Part shown: positions 8,237-15,302 of the stretch, piece by piece
Position numbering within the stretch: position 1 is the first letter of the stretch
Layout: each line of letters begins with the position of its first letter
Assembly: GCF_040659735.1 (NCBI RefSeq)
Contig: NZ_JBFANZ010000009.1
Span: forward strand, 84,650 to 148,649
Reading direction: 5' to 3'
Source of the DNA: Micromonospora_I sp040659735
Lineage (GTDB): Bacteria > Actinomycetota > Actinomycetes > Mycobacteriales > Micromonosporaceae
Length of the DNA stretch: 64,000 nt
The notes under the pieces: model-generated
The model's database searches: none
The model's input: the letters and a program-made list of their open reading frames with translations, nothing else
Told to the model about the DNA's origin: nothing
Position numbers and translations under genes: made by a program

Positions 8237-9121
8237 ATGTCCGTCCCGCCGTACCACCCCGCCGGATCGAGTCCCGCCCGCATCGATCTGCACGCCCACT
8301 CCACCGCGAGCGATGGCACTCTCACCCCGTCCGACCTGGTGGTCGCCGCGGTCGATGCCGGACTCGACGTCGTCGCGATCACTGATCACGACACCACCGC
8401 CGGGTGGGCGCCCGCGGTCGCCGCCCGGCCGGCGGGGCTCACCCTGGTGCGGGGCGCGGAGCTCTCCTGCCGGTGGTACGGGGTGGAGCCGTCGATCTCG
8501 CTGCACCTGCTCGCCTACCTCTTCGACCCGACCGAGCCGAGCCTCGTCGCGGAGCTGGCCCGGCTGCGGGCCGCCCGCGAGCTGCGCGCGGAGCGGATCG
8601 TGGATCGGCTGCGCGCCGACGGCGTCGACGTGACCTGGGACGAGGTGCTGCGCTACGCCGCCGGGGGGAGCGTGGGACGACCGCACATCGCGCAGGCGTT
8701 GATCCGCGCCGGCCTGGTCGCAACGACGACCGAGGCGTTCGCGCCGCACTGGCTCGGCGACCGCTACCGGTTGCCGAAGGACGACATGGACGTCTTCACC
8801 GCCGTACGCCTGGTGCGGGCCGCCGGAGGGGTGCCGGTCTTCGCGCACCCGCGGGCCAGCCGGCGCGGGCGGGTCGTGCCCGACGCGGTGATCGTGGAGC
8901 TCGCCGCGGTCGGGCTCTTCGGACTCGAAGCCGACCACGAGGACCATTCGCCGGACGAGCGCGCGCACGTGCGCGCGCTCGCGGCCGAGCTCGGGCTCGT
9001 GGTGACCGGCTCGTCGGACTTCCACGGCACGAACAAGACGGTGCGGCTCGGGGCGCACACGACCGCCCCGGAGGTATACGAGCGGATCGTGGCGGCCGCG
9101 TCCGGGGTACCGGCCGTGTGA
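8237..9121 (+). CDS. PHP-domain phosphoesterase
   Basis: 294-aa PHP (polymerase and histidinol phosphatase) domain protein of the stand-alone TrpH/RNase AM-like group. The metal-binding motifs are in order: DLHAHST near residue 17, ITDHDTT near 51, the glutamate in RGAELS, HPRAS in the second half, and GSSDFHG near the C terminus. Family members hydrolyse phosphoesters (3',5'-nucleoside bisphosphates or RNA ends); which is used here is not visible. The start ATG follows a -10-like box with no ribosome site, suggesting a leaderless message. A hairpin terminator follows the gene. Confidence 0.9.
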   Translation: MSVPPYHPAGSSPARIDLHAHSTASDGTLTPSDLVVAAVDAGLDVVAITDHDTTAGWAPAVAARPAGLTLVRGAELSCRWYGVEPSISLHLLAYLFDPTEPSLVAELARLRAARELRAERIVDRLRADGVDVTWDEVLRYAAGGSVGRPHIAQALIRAGLVATTTEAFAPHWLGDRYRLPKDDMDVFTAVRLVRAAGGVPVFAHPRASRRGRVVPDAVIVELAAVGLFGLEADHEDHSPDERAHVRALAAELGLVVTGSSDFHGTNKTVRLGAHTTAPEVYERIVAAASGVPAV

Positions 9122-9147
9122 ACGCGGGTCCGGGTCAGCGCATCGCT

Positions 9148-9183
9148 TCCGGGACTTCCTGATCGGGTCCATGAAGTCCCGGA
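9148..9183. terminator. Hairpin terminator after the PHP gene
   Basis: Inverted repeat with 11-bp arms (9148-9158 and 9173-9183) and a 14-nt loop. It ends directly before the -10 box of marC, so it separates the two transcripts. Confidence 0.7.
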
Positions 9184-9189
9184 TAGGTT
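9184..9189 (+). promoter_or_regulatory. -10 box TAGGTT, leaderless marC
   Basis: TAGGTT lies 6 nt before GTG 9196, with no ribosome site between. This is the spacing expected of a leaderless transcript. Confidence 0.55.
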
Positions 9190-9195
9190 GATTGT

Positions 9196-9810
9196 GTGGA
9201 TCTGAAGCTGTTCGGCGAGGTCTTCGTCACGCTACTGGTCATCATGGATCCACCCGGGATGCTGCCGATCTTCGTCGCGCTCACCGGGTCGCTTCCGCCC
9301 CGCGACCGATACCGCGCTGCCTGGCAGGCGGTGGCGCTCGCGCTCGGGGTGATCGTGGTCTTCGCGGTGGCCGGGCAGACGCTCCTCGCCTACCTGCACA
9401 TCAGTCTCCCCGCCCTGCAGGCCGCCGGCGGCCTCCTCCTCATCCTCATCGCGTTGGAGCTGTTGACGGGCAAGGCGGACGACCCCGGCCACCAGACCAC
9501 GTCCAACATCGCTTTGGTGCCGCTCGGCACCCCACTGCTGGCCGGGCCGGGCGCCATCGTCGCGACGATGCTCTTCGTCCAGCGCGCGGACGGGCCCCCC
9601 TCCCAGCTGGCGATCGCCGCCGCCATCATCGCGGTGATGCTCGTGGTCTGGCTGGTGCTCCGCTTCTCCGGCGGCATCGTCAAGGTGCTCCGGCCCGGCG
9701 GCATCGAGGTGCTCACCCGCATCGCCGGTCTGCTGCTCGCGGCGATCGCGGTCCAGCTCATCGCCGACGCGGTGGGTGCCTTCGTGACCGCATACCTGCA
9801 GAAGGGCTGA
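9196..9810 (+). CDS. MarC family integral membrane protein
   Basis: 204-aa polytopic protein with about six hydrophobic helices. The family signatures are visible: the N-terminal MDPPGMLPIFVALT, TGKADD at the cytoplasmic loop, and PLGTPLLAGPGAI in the middle. The MarC family was once linked to multiple antibiotic resistance but its substrate is not known. The length matches the family. The gene is flanked by a terminator upstream and the RecB-like nuclease 71 nt downstream in the same direction. Confidence 0.9.
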   Translation: MDLKLFGEVFVTLLVIMDPPGMLPIFVALTGSLPPRDRYRAAWQAVALALGVIVVFAVAGQTLLAYLHISLPALQAAGGLLLILIALELLTGKADDPGHQTTSNIALVPLGTPLLAGPGAIVATMLFVQRADGPPSQLAIAAAIIAVMLVVWLVLRFSGGIVKVLRPGGIEVLTRIAGLLLAAIAVQLIADAVGAFVTAYLQKG

Positions 9811-9881
9811 ATGAACCCGTCCGTCGCCAGGGGGCGGAGGCGGGGCACGGTCCTGTCGGACCCGGGTGGCAGGATCGGCCC

Positions 9882-10805
9882 GTGCCCAGGCCATCCTCCT
9901 CAGCCAACCGCGCCCCCCGACCCCGGGCCGACCAGCCCGAGCAGCTCGGCTTCGCGGGCATGCCGGAACGGCTCTTCGTCTGCACGCCCAGCAAGCTCGG
10001 CGCCTACGCCGACTGCCCGCGCCGCTACCGCTACTCGTACGTCGATCGCCCCACGCCCCCGAAGGGCCCGCCGTGGGCGCACAACTCGCTCGGCGCGAGC
10101 GTGCACACCGCCCTGCGCAACTGGTACGACCTGCCCGCCGAGCGTCGCCGCCCCGAGGCCCTGTCGACCCTTTTGAAGGCGACCTGGGTGCGCGAGGGCT
10201 ACCGCGACACGGAGCAGGAGCGGGAGGCCTTCCGGCGCGCCCTGGACTGGCTGGGGTCGTATGTGGAGACGCTGGAGCCGGGCGACGACCCGCTCGGCGT
10301 CGAGCGGGTCGTCGCCGTCAAGACCGCGGTGCTGGCCTTCAACGGCCGGGCCGACCGGATCGACTCCCGCCCCGGACCCGATGGTCCGCAACTCGTCATC
10401 GTCGACTACAAGACGGGCCGCACCGGTCTCGACGCGGATGACGCCCGCGGATCGCAGGCGCTCGCGCTCTACGCGTACGCCGCGGAGCGGGTCTTCCGGC
10501 GCCCCTGCCGCCGGGTCGAGCTGCACCATCTGCCCACCGGCACCGTCGCCGCCCACGACCACACCGCCGAGTCGATCGCCCGGCAGGTCAGCCGCGCTGA
10601 GGACACCGCCCGCGACATCATGGCCGCGGAGCGCGCGGTGGCCGACGGCGGCGATCCCGATGCGGCCTTCGCGGCGACGCCGGGGACGCTCTGCGGCTGG
10701 TGCGACTACCGTCGCCACTGCCCCGCGGGCGCGGACGCCCCGACGAAGGAACCGTGGGCGTCGGTGGAGCGGACGCTGAGCCCGCAGCCCGCGATCGACG
10801 AATAG
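9882..10805 (+). CDS. RecB-type PD-(D/E)XK nuclease with Fe-S cluster motif
   Basis: 307-aa stand-alone nuclease of the RecB/Cas4 fold. The N-terminal TPSKLGAYADCPRRYRY gives the first cluster cysteine, and the C-terminal LCGWCDYRRHC gives the other three, the layout of a 4Fe-4S nuclease. Catalytic motifs are FNGRADRID (the D of motif II) and IVDYKTGR (D and K of motif III). No helicase domain is present. It probably acts on DNA ends in repair or degradation; the partner is unknown. GTG 9882 fits an N terminus rich in basic residues leading into EQLGFAGMPERLFVC. ATG 9960 is the alternative. No CRISPR array is nearby, so it is not a cas4. Confidence 0.85.
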   Translation: MPRPSSSANRAPRPRADQPEQLGFAGMPERLFVCTPSKLGAYADCPRRYRYSYVDRPTPPKGPPWAHNSLGASVHTALRNWYDLPAERRRPEALSTLLKATWVREGYRDTEQEREAFRRALDWLGSYVETLEPGDDPLGVERVVAVKTAVLAFNGRADRIDSRPGPDGPQLVIVDYKTGRTGLDADDARGSQALALYAYAAERVFRRPCRRVELHHLPTGTVAAHDHTAESIARQVSRAEDTARDIMAAERAVADGGDPDAAFAATPGTLCGWCDYRRHCPAGADAPTKEPWASVERTLSPQPAIDE

Positions 10806-10813
10806 CCACCCGG

Positions 10814-10876
10814 CGGCGACGGTCAGGCGCCCGGTCGGCGACGGTCAGGCGCCCGGCGGCGACGGTCAGGCGCCCG
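10814..10876. repeat. Three-copy 21-22 nt tandem repeat between convergent genes
   Basis: Three copies of a 20-nt unit, CGGCGACGGTCAGGCGCCCG, at 10814-10833, 10836-10855 and 10857-10876, separated by 2 and 1 nt. They fill the gap between the convergent nuclease and oxygenase genes. Copy number may vary between strains. Confidence 0.85.
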
Positions 10877-10877
10877 G

Positions 10878-11747
10878 TCAGTCGCGTGCGGCGGCCACCG
10901 GGGCGTGGCGGGCGGCCCGTGCCATCGCCGCCTGATAGATCGGCCCCTCCACGAATCGGCGTGGAACCGCGTTGAGCGCGAGCCGCAGCGTGCGGACGGT
11001 CAGCGCCGCGGAGAGGTCGGTGGTGGGCAGGCCGGGGGAGCCGTACATCCGCCGGGCCCAGGGCGGCAGCAGGCCGAAGGCAGCGCCGGCGAGTCCGAGG
11101 TACGCGAACCGCGGCGGTCCCAGGTTGAGGGTGAGCCGCCACGGCAGGCTCAGCTTCCACGGCAGCGGCGGCGCGGTGAGGAAGAAACCGGTCTCTGCCG
11201 CGTCCCGGGTCATCCGCAGTTCCGGCCGGATCTCCCGGTAGTACTCCTCGACCTCGGCCGCCGTCCCCGGGACGGTTACCGGGTCCAGTCCGATCAGCGC
11301 CGCGACGCGTCGCTGCTCCGTGTAGTACGCGTCGACCTCGTCCCCGGTCAACGCCAGCCCCGCCCGGCGCGCGGTGGTCACGAACGACTCGACCTCGGCC
11401 ACGTGCACCCACCGGAGCAGGTCGGGCTCGTCGATGCGGAACTCGTCGCCGGTACGCGGGTCGACCGCCCGCATCCGGGCGTGCCGCTTGCGGATGCGCT
11501 CCCCGGCCGCGCGCGCCTGTGCGGTGGTCCCGTAGATCGTGGTGGCCACGTAGGTCGAGGTGCGCACGAGCCGACCCCATGCGTCGGAGCGGAAGTTGGA
11601 GTTCTGCGCGACGCCGGCGACCGCCCGCGGATGAAGTGCCTGCAGGTAGAGGGAACGGAGACCGGCGACGATCAAAATCGGCTCGCTGTGCACCTTCCAG
11701 GTGACCGAGCCCGGTCCGAACAGCCCGAGGTCTTCCTCTGCGTCCAT
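10878..11747 (-). CDS. MpaB-like oxygenase (DUF2236, latex-clearing protein-like)
   Basis: 289-aa protein of the DUF2236 family, which includes heme-b oxygenases related to MpaB and latex-clearing protein Lcp. The family opening LFGPGSVTWKVHSEPILIVA, the helix LQALHPRAVAGVAQNS, and RWVHVAEVESFVTTA are visible. No signal peptide is present, so it should be cytoplasmic, unlike secreted Lcp. The substrate is unknown. ATG at 11745-11747 begins right where the family domain starts. It is convergent with the nuclease and lies 43 nt downstream of the Fur gene on the same strand, so it may share Fur's transcript. Confidence 0.82.
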   Translation of the reverse strand: MDAEEDLGLFGPGSVTWKVHSEPILIVAGLRSLYLQALHPRAVAGVAQNSNFRSDAWGRLVRTSTYVATTIYGTTAQARAAGERIRKRHARMRAVDPRTGDEFRIDEPDLLRWVHVAEVESFVTTARRAGLALTGDEVDAYYTEQRRVAALIGLDPVTVPGTAAEVEEYYREIRPELRMTRDAAETGFFLTAPPLPWKLSLPWRLTLNLGPPRFAYLGLAGAAFGLLPPWARRMYGSPGLPTTDLSAALTVRTLRLALNAVPRRFVEGPIYQAAMARAARHAPVAAARD

Positions 11748-11790
11748 GCCACCAAGGTTGCCATGGTCCCCGGGCCACGGTGGCGGCGCA

Positions 11791-12216
11791 TCACTCGTCG
11801 GCGCGGCGCTCCGCCTGGCAGGCCGGGCAGAGTCCCCAGAACGTCACCTCAGCCTCGTCGACGGTGAAGCCGTGGACGGCGTCGGGTTCGAGGCAGGGCG
11901 CCGCGCCGAGCGCGCAATCGATATCGGCGACCTCGCCGCAACCGCGGCAGACGACGTGGTGGTGGTTGTCGCCGGTGCGGGCCTCGTAGCGTGCGGGGCT
12001 GCCGGCCGGCTCGATGCGTCGGGCGAGACCGGCGCGGGAGAGGGCGCCGAGCACGTCGTAGACCGCCTGGGTGGAGACCGAGTCGAGTCGGTGACGCACC
12101 CGGGTGGCGATCTCGTCGACCTCGAGGTGTCCGCCGCCCGAGAGGACGCCGAGAACGGCGAGGCGTGGCCGGGTGACCCGCAGCCCCCGCGACCTCAGCA
12201 GTTCCTCGTCCGACAC
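11791..12216 (-). CDS. Fur family transcriptional repressor
   Basis: 141-aa ferric-uptake-regulator family protein. The N-terminal winged helix (RVTRPRLAVLGVL, STQAVYDVLGALSRAG) is followed by the metal-binding dimer domain with NHHHVVCRGCG and CPAC, giving the two CxxC zinc sites. It resembles the FurA/CatR group that often controls a catalase gene, but no catalase is adjacent here. It is divergent from the DUF2231 membrane gene and upstream of the oxygenase on its own strand. The 222-nt divergent gap is the likely place for its operator, though I could not identify a clear Fur box. Confidence 0.92.
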   Translation of the reverse strand: MSDEELLRSRGLRVTRPRLAVLGVLSGGGHLEVDEIATRVRHRLDSVSTQAVYDVLGALSRAGLARRIEPAGSPARYEARTGDNHHHVVCRGCGEVADIDCALGAAPCLEPDAVHGFTVDEAEVTFWGLCPACQAERRADE

Positions 12217-12438
12217 CCAGTCATCACAACACGCCGACCAATGCCCTTCAACCAGCAGTCGTGTCGGAGGTCGGGCCGAACACCACGGGCGTCTCGTCGA
12301 TCGGTGCGCGTTTCTGTGCCGATCGGCTGAACCGGACCGATCTCAATTGCGTGTACCCGGTTGCGGGGGGCCGCTCGCTTGGGCCCCGCGCCATACCCTG
12401 GCGTGGCGGTTCAATGCTTCCCCTCGAGGAGGACGTCG

Positions 12439-12918
12439 ATGTTCGACGAGTTCATGGGCATGCCGATGCATCCGCTGCTGGTGCATGGCGTGGTGGTCTT
12501 CGTGCCGTTGCTGGTACTGGCGGCGCTGGCCTACGCCCTGGTGCCGCGGGTGCGCGACCGCGTCGGCTGGGCCGCCGCGCTGCTCGCCATCGCGGCTCCG
12601 GTCTCGGCCTTCCTGGCCACGCAGTCGGGGGAGGCGCTGGAGCGCCGTCTGGTGGCGAAGGGTTATCAGGGCGAGGCTCTCGCGAAGATTCAACAGCACG
12701 CCGAGTACGGGGACATGACGTTCTGGTTCTCGCTGGGCCTTGCGGTCGCCACCGGACTGCTGCTCTGGGTCACGAGCGGCAGCCGCCGCGTGTCTGGCCT
12801 GCCGTCCTGGGTGGGCCTAGTACTGACCGTCGTGATCGTGGTGTTGGCCGTCGTCGCCAGCATCTACGTCTTCCTGGCCGGGGACTCCGGCGCGAAGATG
12901 TTGTGGAGCGAGGTCTGA
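12439..12918 (+). CDS. DUF2231 membrane protein
   Basis: 159-aa polytopic protein with four hydrophobic helices. It opens with the DUF2231 hallmark MPMHPLLVHGVVVFVPL. The second helix pair is split by GEALERRLVAKGYQGEALAKIQQHAEYGDM. Family members are small membrane proteins of unknown function, sometimes near redox or heme genes. ATG 12439 has GAGGAGG at about 12425-12431. It is divergent from the Fur gene and may be a Fur target, which is inference from position only. Confidence 0.82.
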   Translation: MFDEFMGMPMHPLLVHGVVVFVPLLVLAALAYALVPRVRDRVGWAAALLAIAAPVSAFLATQSGEALERRLVAKGYQGEALAKIQQHAEYGDMTFWFSLGLAVATGLLLWVTSGSRRVSGLPSWVGLVLTVVIVVLAVVASIYVFLAGDSGAKMLWSEV

Positions 12919-12932
12919 TCGCGGCGATCAGA
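12914..12932. repeat. Palindrome spanning two convergent stop codons
   Basis: Arms TCTGATCGC and GCGATCAGA with a 1-nt centre. It contains the stop codon of the DUF2231 gene and the stop codon of the convergent proline-rich gene. It could act as a compact two-way terminator. Confidence 0.5.
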
Positions 12933-13248
12933 AGAGCACCCGCGAGCAGAGCAGACAGACGACGACGAGCAGGACGGCGCCGGCGACCAGCCCCACGCCG
13001 TAGGTCAACGTCCGGGCGCTCTGCTCGTCGGCTTCCACGGCCGTCTCGTCCTGCGCCGGCAGTTGCCGCGGCGGCGGTGGTTGCATCACCACGGGTGGGC
13101 GCCAACCCGGTGGCGGGGGCGCGCTCGGCGGGGGTCCGGCGTACGAGTGATCGTCGCGCGGCGGGGCCGGTGGGCCGGGCGGGGCGTCGGGGCCGTCAGG
13201 CCGGCGCCAGAACCGGTCGTCCGTCGGCTCATCGCTGCGGGTCGTCAC
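12928..13248 (-). CDS. Proline-rich tail-anchored membrane protein, 106 aa
   Basis: 106-aa protein: an acidic/proline-rich cytoplasmic part (PDAPPGPPAPP, PPPSAPPPPGWRPP) followed by a single C-terminal helix (VGLVAGAVLLVVVCLLC). The layout suggests a tail-anchored inner-membrane protein. GTG at 13246-13248 was chosen because the upstream part of the frame is antisense to the divergent small gene and reads as basic low-complexity sequence. It is divergent from the 62-aa ORF at 13327. No family is recognised. Confidence 0.65.
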   Translation of the reverse strand: MTTRSDEPTDDRFWRRPDGPDAPPGPPAPPRDDHSYAGPPPSAPPPPGWRPPVVMQPPPPRQLPAQDETAVEADEQSARTLTYGVGLVAGAVLLVVVCLLCSRVLF

Positions 13249-13313
13249 GCCGAACGACGCTACCAATTGCCGTGGACGGACCGGGCCGAGTGCCCGTGCC
13301 GGTCCGGCGCGGG

Positions 13314-13319
13314 TACGCT
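13314..13319 (+). promoter_or_regulatory. -10 box TACGCT, leaderless small gene
   Basis: TACGCT ends 7 nt before GTG 13327, with no ribosome site between, consistent with a leaderless start. Confidence 0.5.
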
Positions 13320-13326
13320 GCGGAGC

Positions 13327-13515
13327 GTGAACGGGGTGGATGGGGACCGGGCGCCGGGCGCGGCCGGGGACGATGACCGGACGGTCGACCTGAGCCACGA
13401 CGGCCTCGGCCTGTTGCCGGAGCAGAGCTCGGACGACACGGACCGGGGTTGGGGTGAGAGCCCGTCCTCGAACGACGACCGGCTGCTCGCCGATCGTCCG
13501 CCGCACTGGGGCTAG
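13327..13515 (+). CDS. Small acidic protein, 62 aa
   Basis: 62-aa, strongly acidic and probably disordered protein (GDDDRTVDLSHDGLG, SSDDTDRGWGE, ending LADRPPHWG). I do not recognise a named family. A -10 box 7 nt before GTG 13327 and high GC in third positions support it as a real, leaderless gene. Its TAG stop shares the 4-bp CTAG with the stop of the convergent SAF-domain gene. Function unknown. Confidence 0.6.
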   Translation: MNGVDGDRAPGAAGDDDRTVDLSHDGLGLLPEQSSDDTDRGWGESPSSNDDRLLADRPPHWG

Positions 13516-14000
13516 CCCGTCTGTACGATCACCCCGAAACGGGTGTTTTCCGGCATTATGCTGGTCCTTCGTGCCGCCTCCGGCTTCATCGCCAGGTAGA
13601 TCGCGGCACCGCCGGCCGCCTCCACGCCCGGCACCGCCAGCACCAGCGCGCCGGCGGCGACGACCAGCGGCTCGACCGGCGCGCGGCTGCCGGCACCGGG
13701 CAGAGCGAGCAGGTCCACCCGGTCGCCCGGCCTGACCACCGCGAGGGCGGCGGGCTCGGCCAACCGTACGGGCAGCCCGACCGAACCGGCGGGGAGTGGC
13801 CGACGGCCTCCGTCGGGGACGGGGGACGCGCCGGGGACCGCCGCGGGACAGGACGCGACCGGCTCCCGCGCGTACAGGACGCCTGCCGCGGTCGCCAACA
13901 GAGCCGCGACCAGCGCCACCCGTAACGCCGTCACCGGTCGGGGCAGGCGCGGTCGCCGCAGCGGGCCGAGCGGACCGTCCCGGACGTCGGGTGTCACCAT
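13512..14000 (-). CDS. SAF-domain protein (CpaB/FlgA-like), membrane anchored
   Basis: 162-aa protein with an N-terminal basic segment, one transmembrane helix (ALRVALVAALLATAAGVLYA) and a short SAF-like beta-clip domain (PLPAGSVGLPVRLAEP, VRPGDRVDLLAL), the type seen in CpaB pilus-assembly and FlgA proteins. No other tad/pilus or flagellar genes are in the window, so a role in pilus assembly is only a guess. ATG at 13998-14000 follows GGGAGG with short spacing; GTG 13997 and GTG 14003 are alternatives. The gene overlaps the convergent small acidic gene by 4 bp at the stops. Confidence 0.7.
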   Translation of the reverse strand: MVTPDVRDGPLGPLRRPRLPRPVTALRVALVAALLATAAGVLYAREPVASCPAAVPGASPVPDGGRRPLPAGSVGLPVRLAEPAALAVVRPGDRVDLLALPGAGSRAPVEPLVVAAGALVLAVPGVEAAGGAAIYLAMKPEAARRTSIMPENTRFGVIVQTG

Positions 14001-14100
14001 CACGCCTCCCGTCGACAGCGCGGTGGCGTGCCTCGCATGCCTACCGGTGGCAGCAGGTTAAGCAGTGCCGGGCCGCGCGGCGGTATGCCGGCGGCCCGTC

Positions 14101-14128
14101 TGTGGATAACCCGGAGGCCTGTGGACAG
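14101..14128 (-). promoter_or_regulatory. Pair of DnaA-box-like sites
   Basis: 14101-14109 is the exact reverse complement of TTATCCACA, the classical DnaA box. 14120-14128 reads CTGTCCACA on the minus strand, 8 of 9 to TTGTCCACA. They lie in the same orientation 19 bp apart, in the 151-nt gap upstream of the SAF-domain gene. Binding is a prediction. Confidence 0.4.
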
Positions 14129-14151
14129 CCGCCGCGGTAGGACTTGATCTG

Positions 14152-14496
14152 CTAGGAGGCGCTGCTCGAGGAGGAAGCGCCGGACGAGGCGGCGGGGGCG
14201 GCCGACTTCGGCTTGGAGCCGGAGTCGCCAGTCGAGCCGTTCGCCGCTGCCGGCTTCGCCGCGGGCTTGCTCTCGGCGGGCTTGCTCTCAACCGTCGAGG
14301 TGGCGCCGGACGAGCCGTTGGCGCGTGAGTCGGTGCGGTAGAAGCCCGAGCCCTTGAAGACGATGCCGACGGAGTTGAAGACCTTGCGTAGCTTCCCCTC
14401 GCACGCCGGGCACTCGGTCAGCGGCTCATCGGCGAAAGATTGCACCGCCTCGAGCTGATGGCCGCAGGCGGTGCAGGCGTACTGGTACGTGGGCAC
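14152..14496 (-). CDS. FmdB family zinc-ribbon protein
   Basis: 114-aa protein with the FmdB regulatory-domain zinc ribbon: YACTACGH and ECPACEGKL supply the two CxxC pairs, followed by LRKVFNSVGIVFKGSGFYRTD. The C-terminal 60 residues are a serine/alanine/lysine low-complexity tail with a short repeated AESKPA motif. Family members are widespread and their function is unproven. GTG at 14494-14496 has GGAGGAG just upstream and gives the usual VPTYQYAC start. It follows the 5-formyl-THF cyclo-ligase gene on the same strand, a common actinobacterial arrangement. Confidence 0.88.
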   Translation of the reverse strand: MPTYQYACTACGHQLEAVQSFADEPLTECPACEGKLRKVFNSVGIVFKGSGFYRTDSRANGSSGATSTVESKPAESKPAAKPAAANGSTGDSGSKPKSAAPAASSGASSSSSAS

Positions 14497-14602
14497 GGTC
14501 TCCTCCGAATCTTGCCAAGTGGTTGGCACTCGACGCATTCGAGTGCCAATGGTGCGTCATGAAACCCTCCCCCGTCCACCCGGGCAGCGATGGTCACACT
14601 CG

Positions 14603-15217
14603 TCAGGGCGACAGCGGACGCAGCCCACCGGGCATGATCACCGCCCGGACACGGTGGTCGTGGGCCTCCGCGGGTACGGTTTCGACCAGTTCGCCGTCGT
14701 GGAGCAACGCCACCGTGAGCACCCCGCGCCCGACCCGCGCCAGCGCCCGGTCGTACGACCCGCCGCCGCGGCCCAGCCGGACGCCGCGCCCGTCCACCGC
14801 CACCGCCGGAACGACGACAAGCTCGGCGTCCCCGATCGCGGCCGCTCCGAGCCGTGCGCCGGCGGGCTCGCGCAGGCCACGCCCGGCGGCGGGCAAGGGC
14901 GATCCCGGCACGTAGCCGGCCCAGTCCAGATCGAGATCGGATCGGAGCACCGGCAGCAGCACCCGCCCGCCCGGCCCGACCGCGGTCGCGAGCACGTCGG
15001 GCAGGTCGGGACCGCCCGGCTCGCTGCCGACCGGCGCGTATCCGGCGACGCAGCGCGGCGCGAAACGCCGTATGAGATCGGCCACCGCCACCTGGACCTG
15101 CGCGGCGGCGGCGGCGCGCGCCTCGGCCGGCAGCGCCCGGCGGCGGCGGAGGATATCGGCGCGGAGCCGCGCCTTCGCTGGTCGCGCGGCATGAGAATCA
15201 TCGCGAAAATCCGACAC
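14603..15217 (-). CDS. 5-formyltetrahydrofolate cyclo-ligase
   Basis: 204-aa enzyme that uses ATP to convert 5-formyl-THF to 5,10-methenyl-THF, salvaging folate in the cytoplasm. Visible features are the N-terminal basic ATP-binding segment (ARPAKARLRADILRRRR), the central GYAPVGSEPGGPDL, and the C-terminal signature RLGRGGGSYDRAL, here with S in place of the first Y of the usual GGYYD. Length fits the family. GTG at 15215-15217 is preceded by an AGGGGTG-type site; a TTG at 15235 is less likely. It is divergent from the diguanylate cyclase gene. Confidence 0.9.
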   Translation of the reverse strand: MSDFRDDSHAARPAKARLRADILRRRRALPAEARAAAAAQVQVAVADLIRRFAPRCVAGYAPVGSEPGGPDLPDVLATAVGPGGRVLLPVLRSDLDLDWAGYVPGSPLPAAGRGLREPAGARLGAAAIGDAELVVVPAVAVDGRGVRLGRGGGSYDRALARVGRGVLTVALLHDGELVETVPAEAHDHRVRAVIMPGGLRPLSP

Positions 15218-15302
15218 GCAACACCCCTGCGGCAACGTCTGCGAAACATGCGACTTGTGTCAGCATCGCAGCAAGGGGTGCGGATCCGCCGGGGGGCAAC
15301 GA

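Noticed and set aside
9882..10805. Cas4 role for the RecB-type nuclease
   Set aside because: No CRISPR array or other cas gene lies anywhere in the window.
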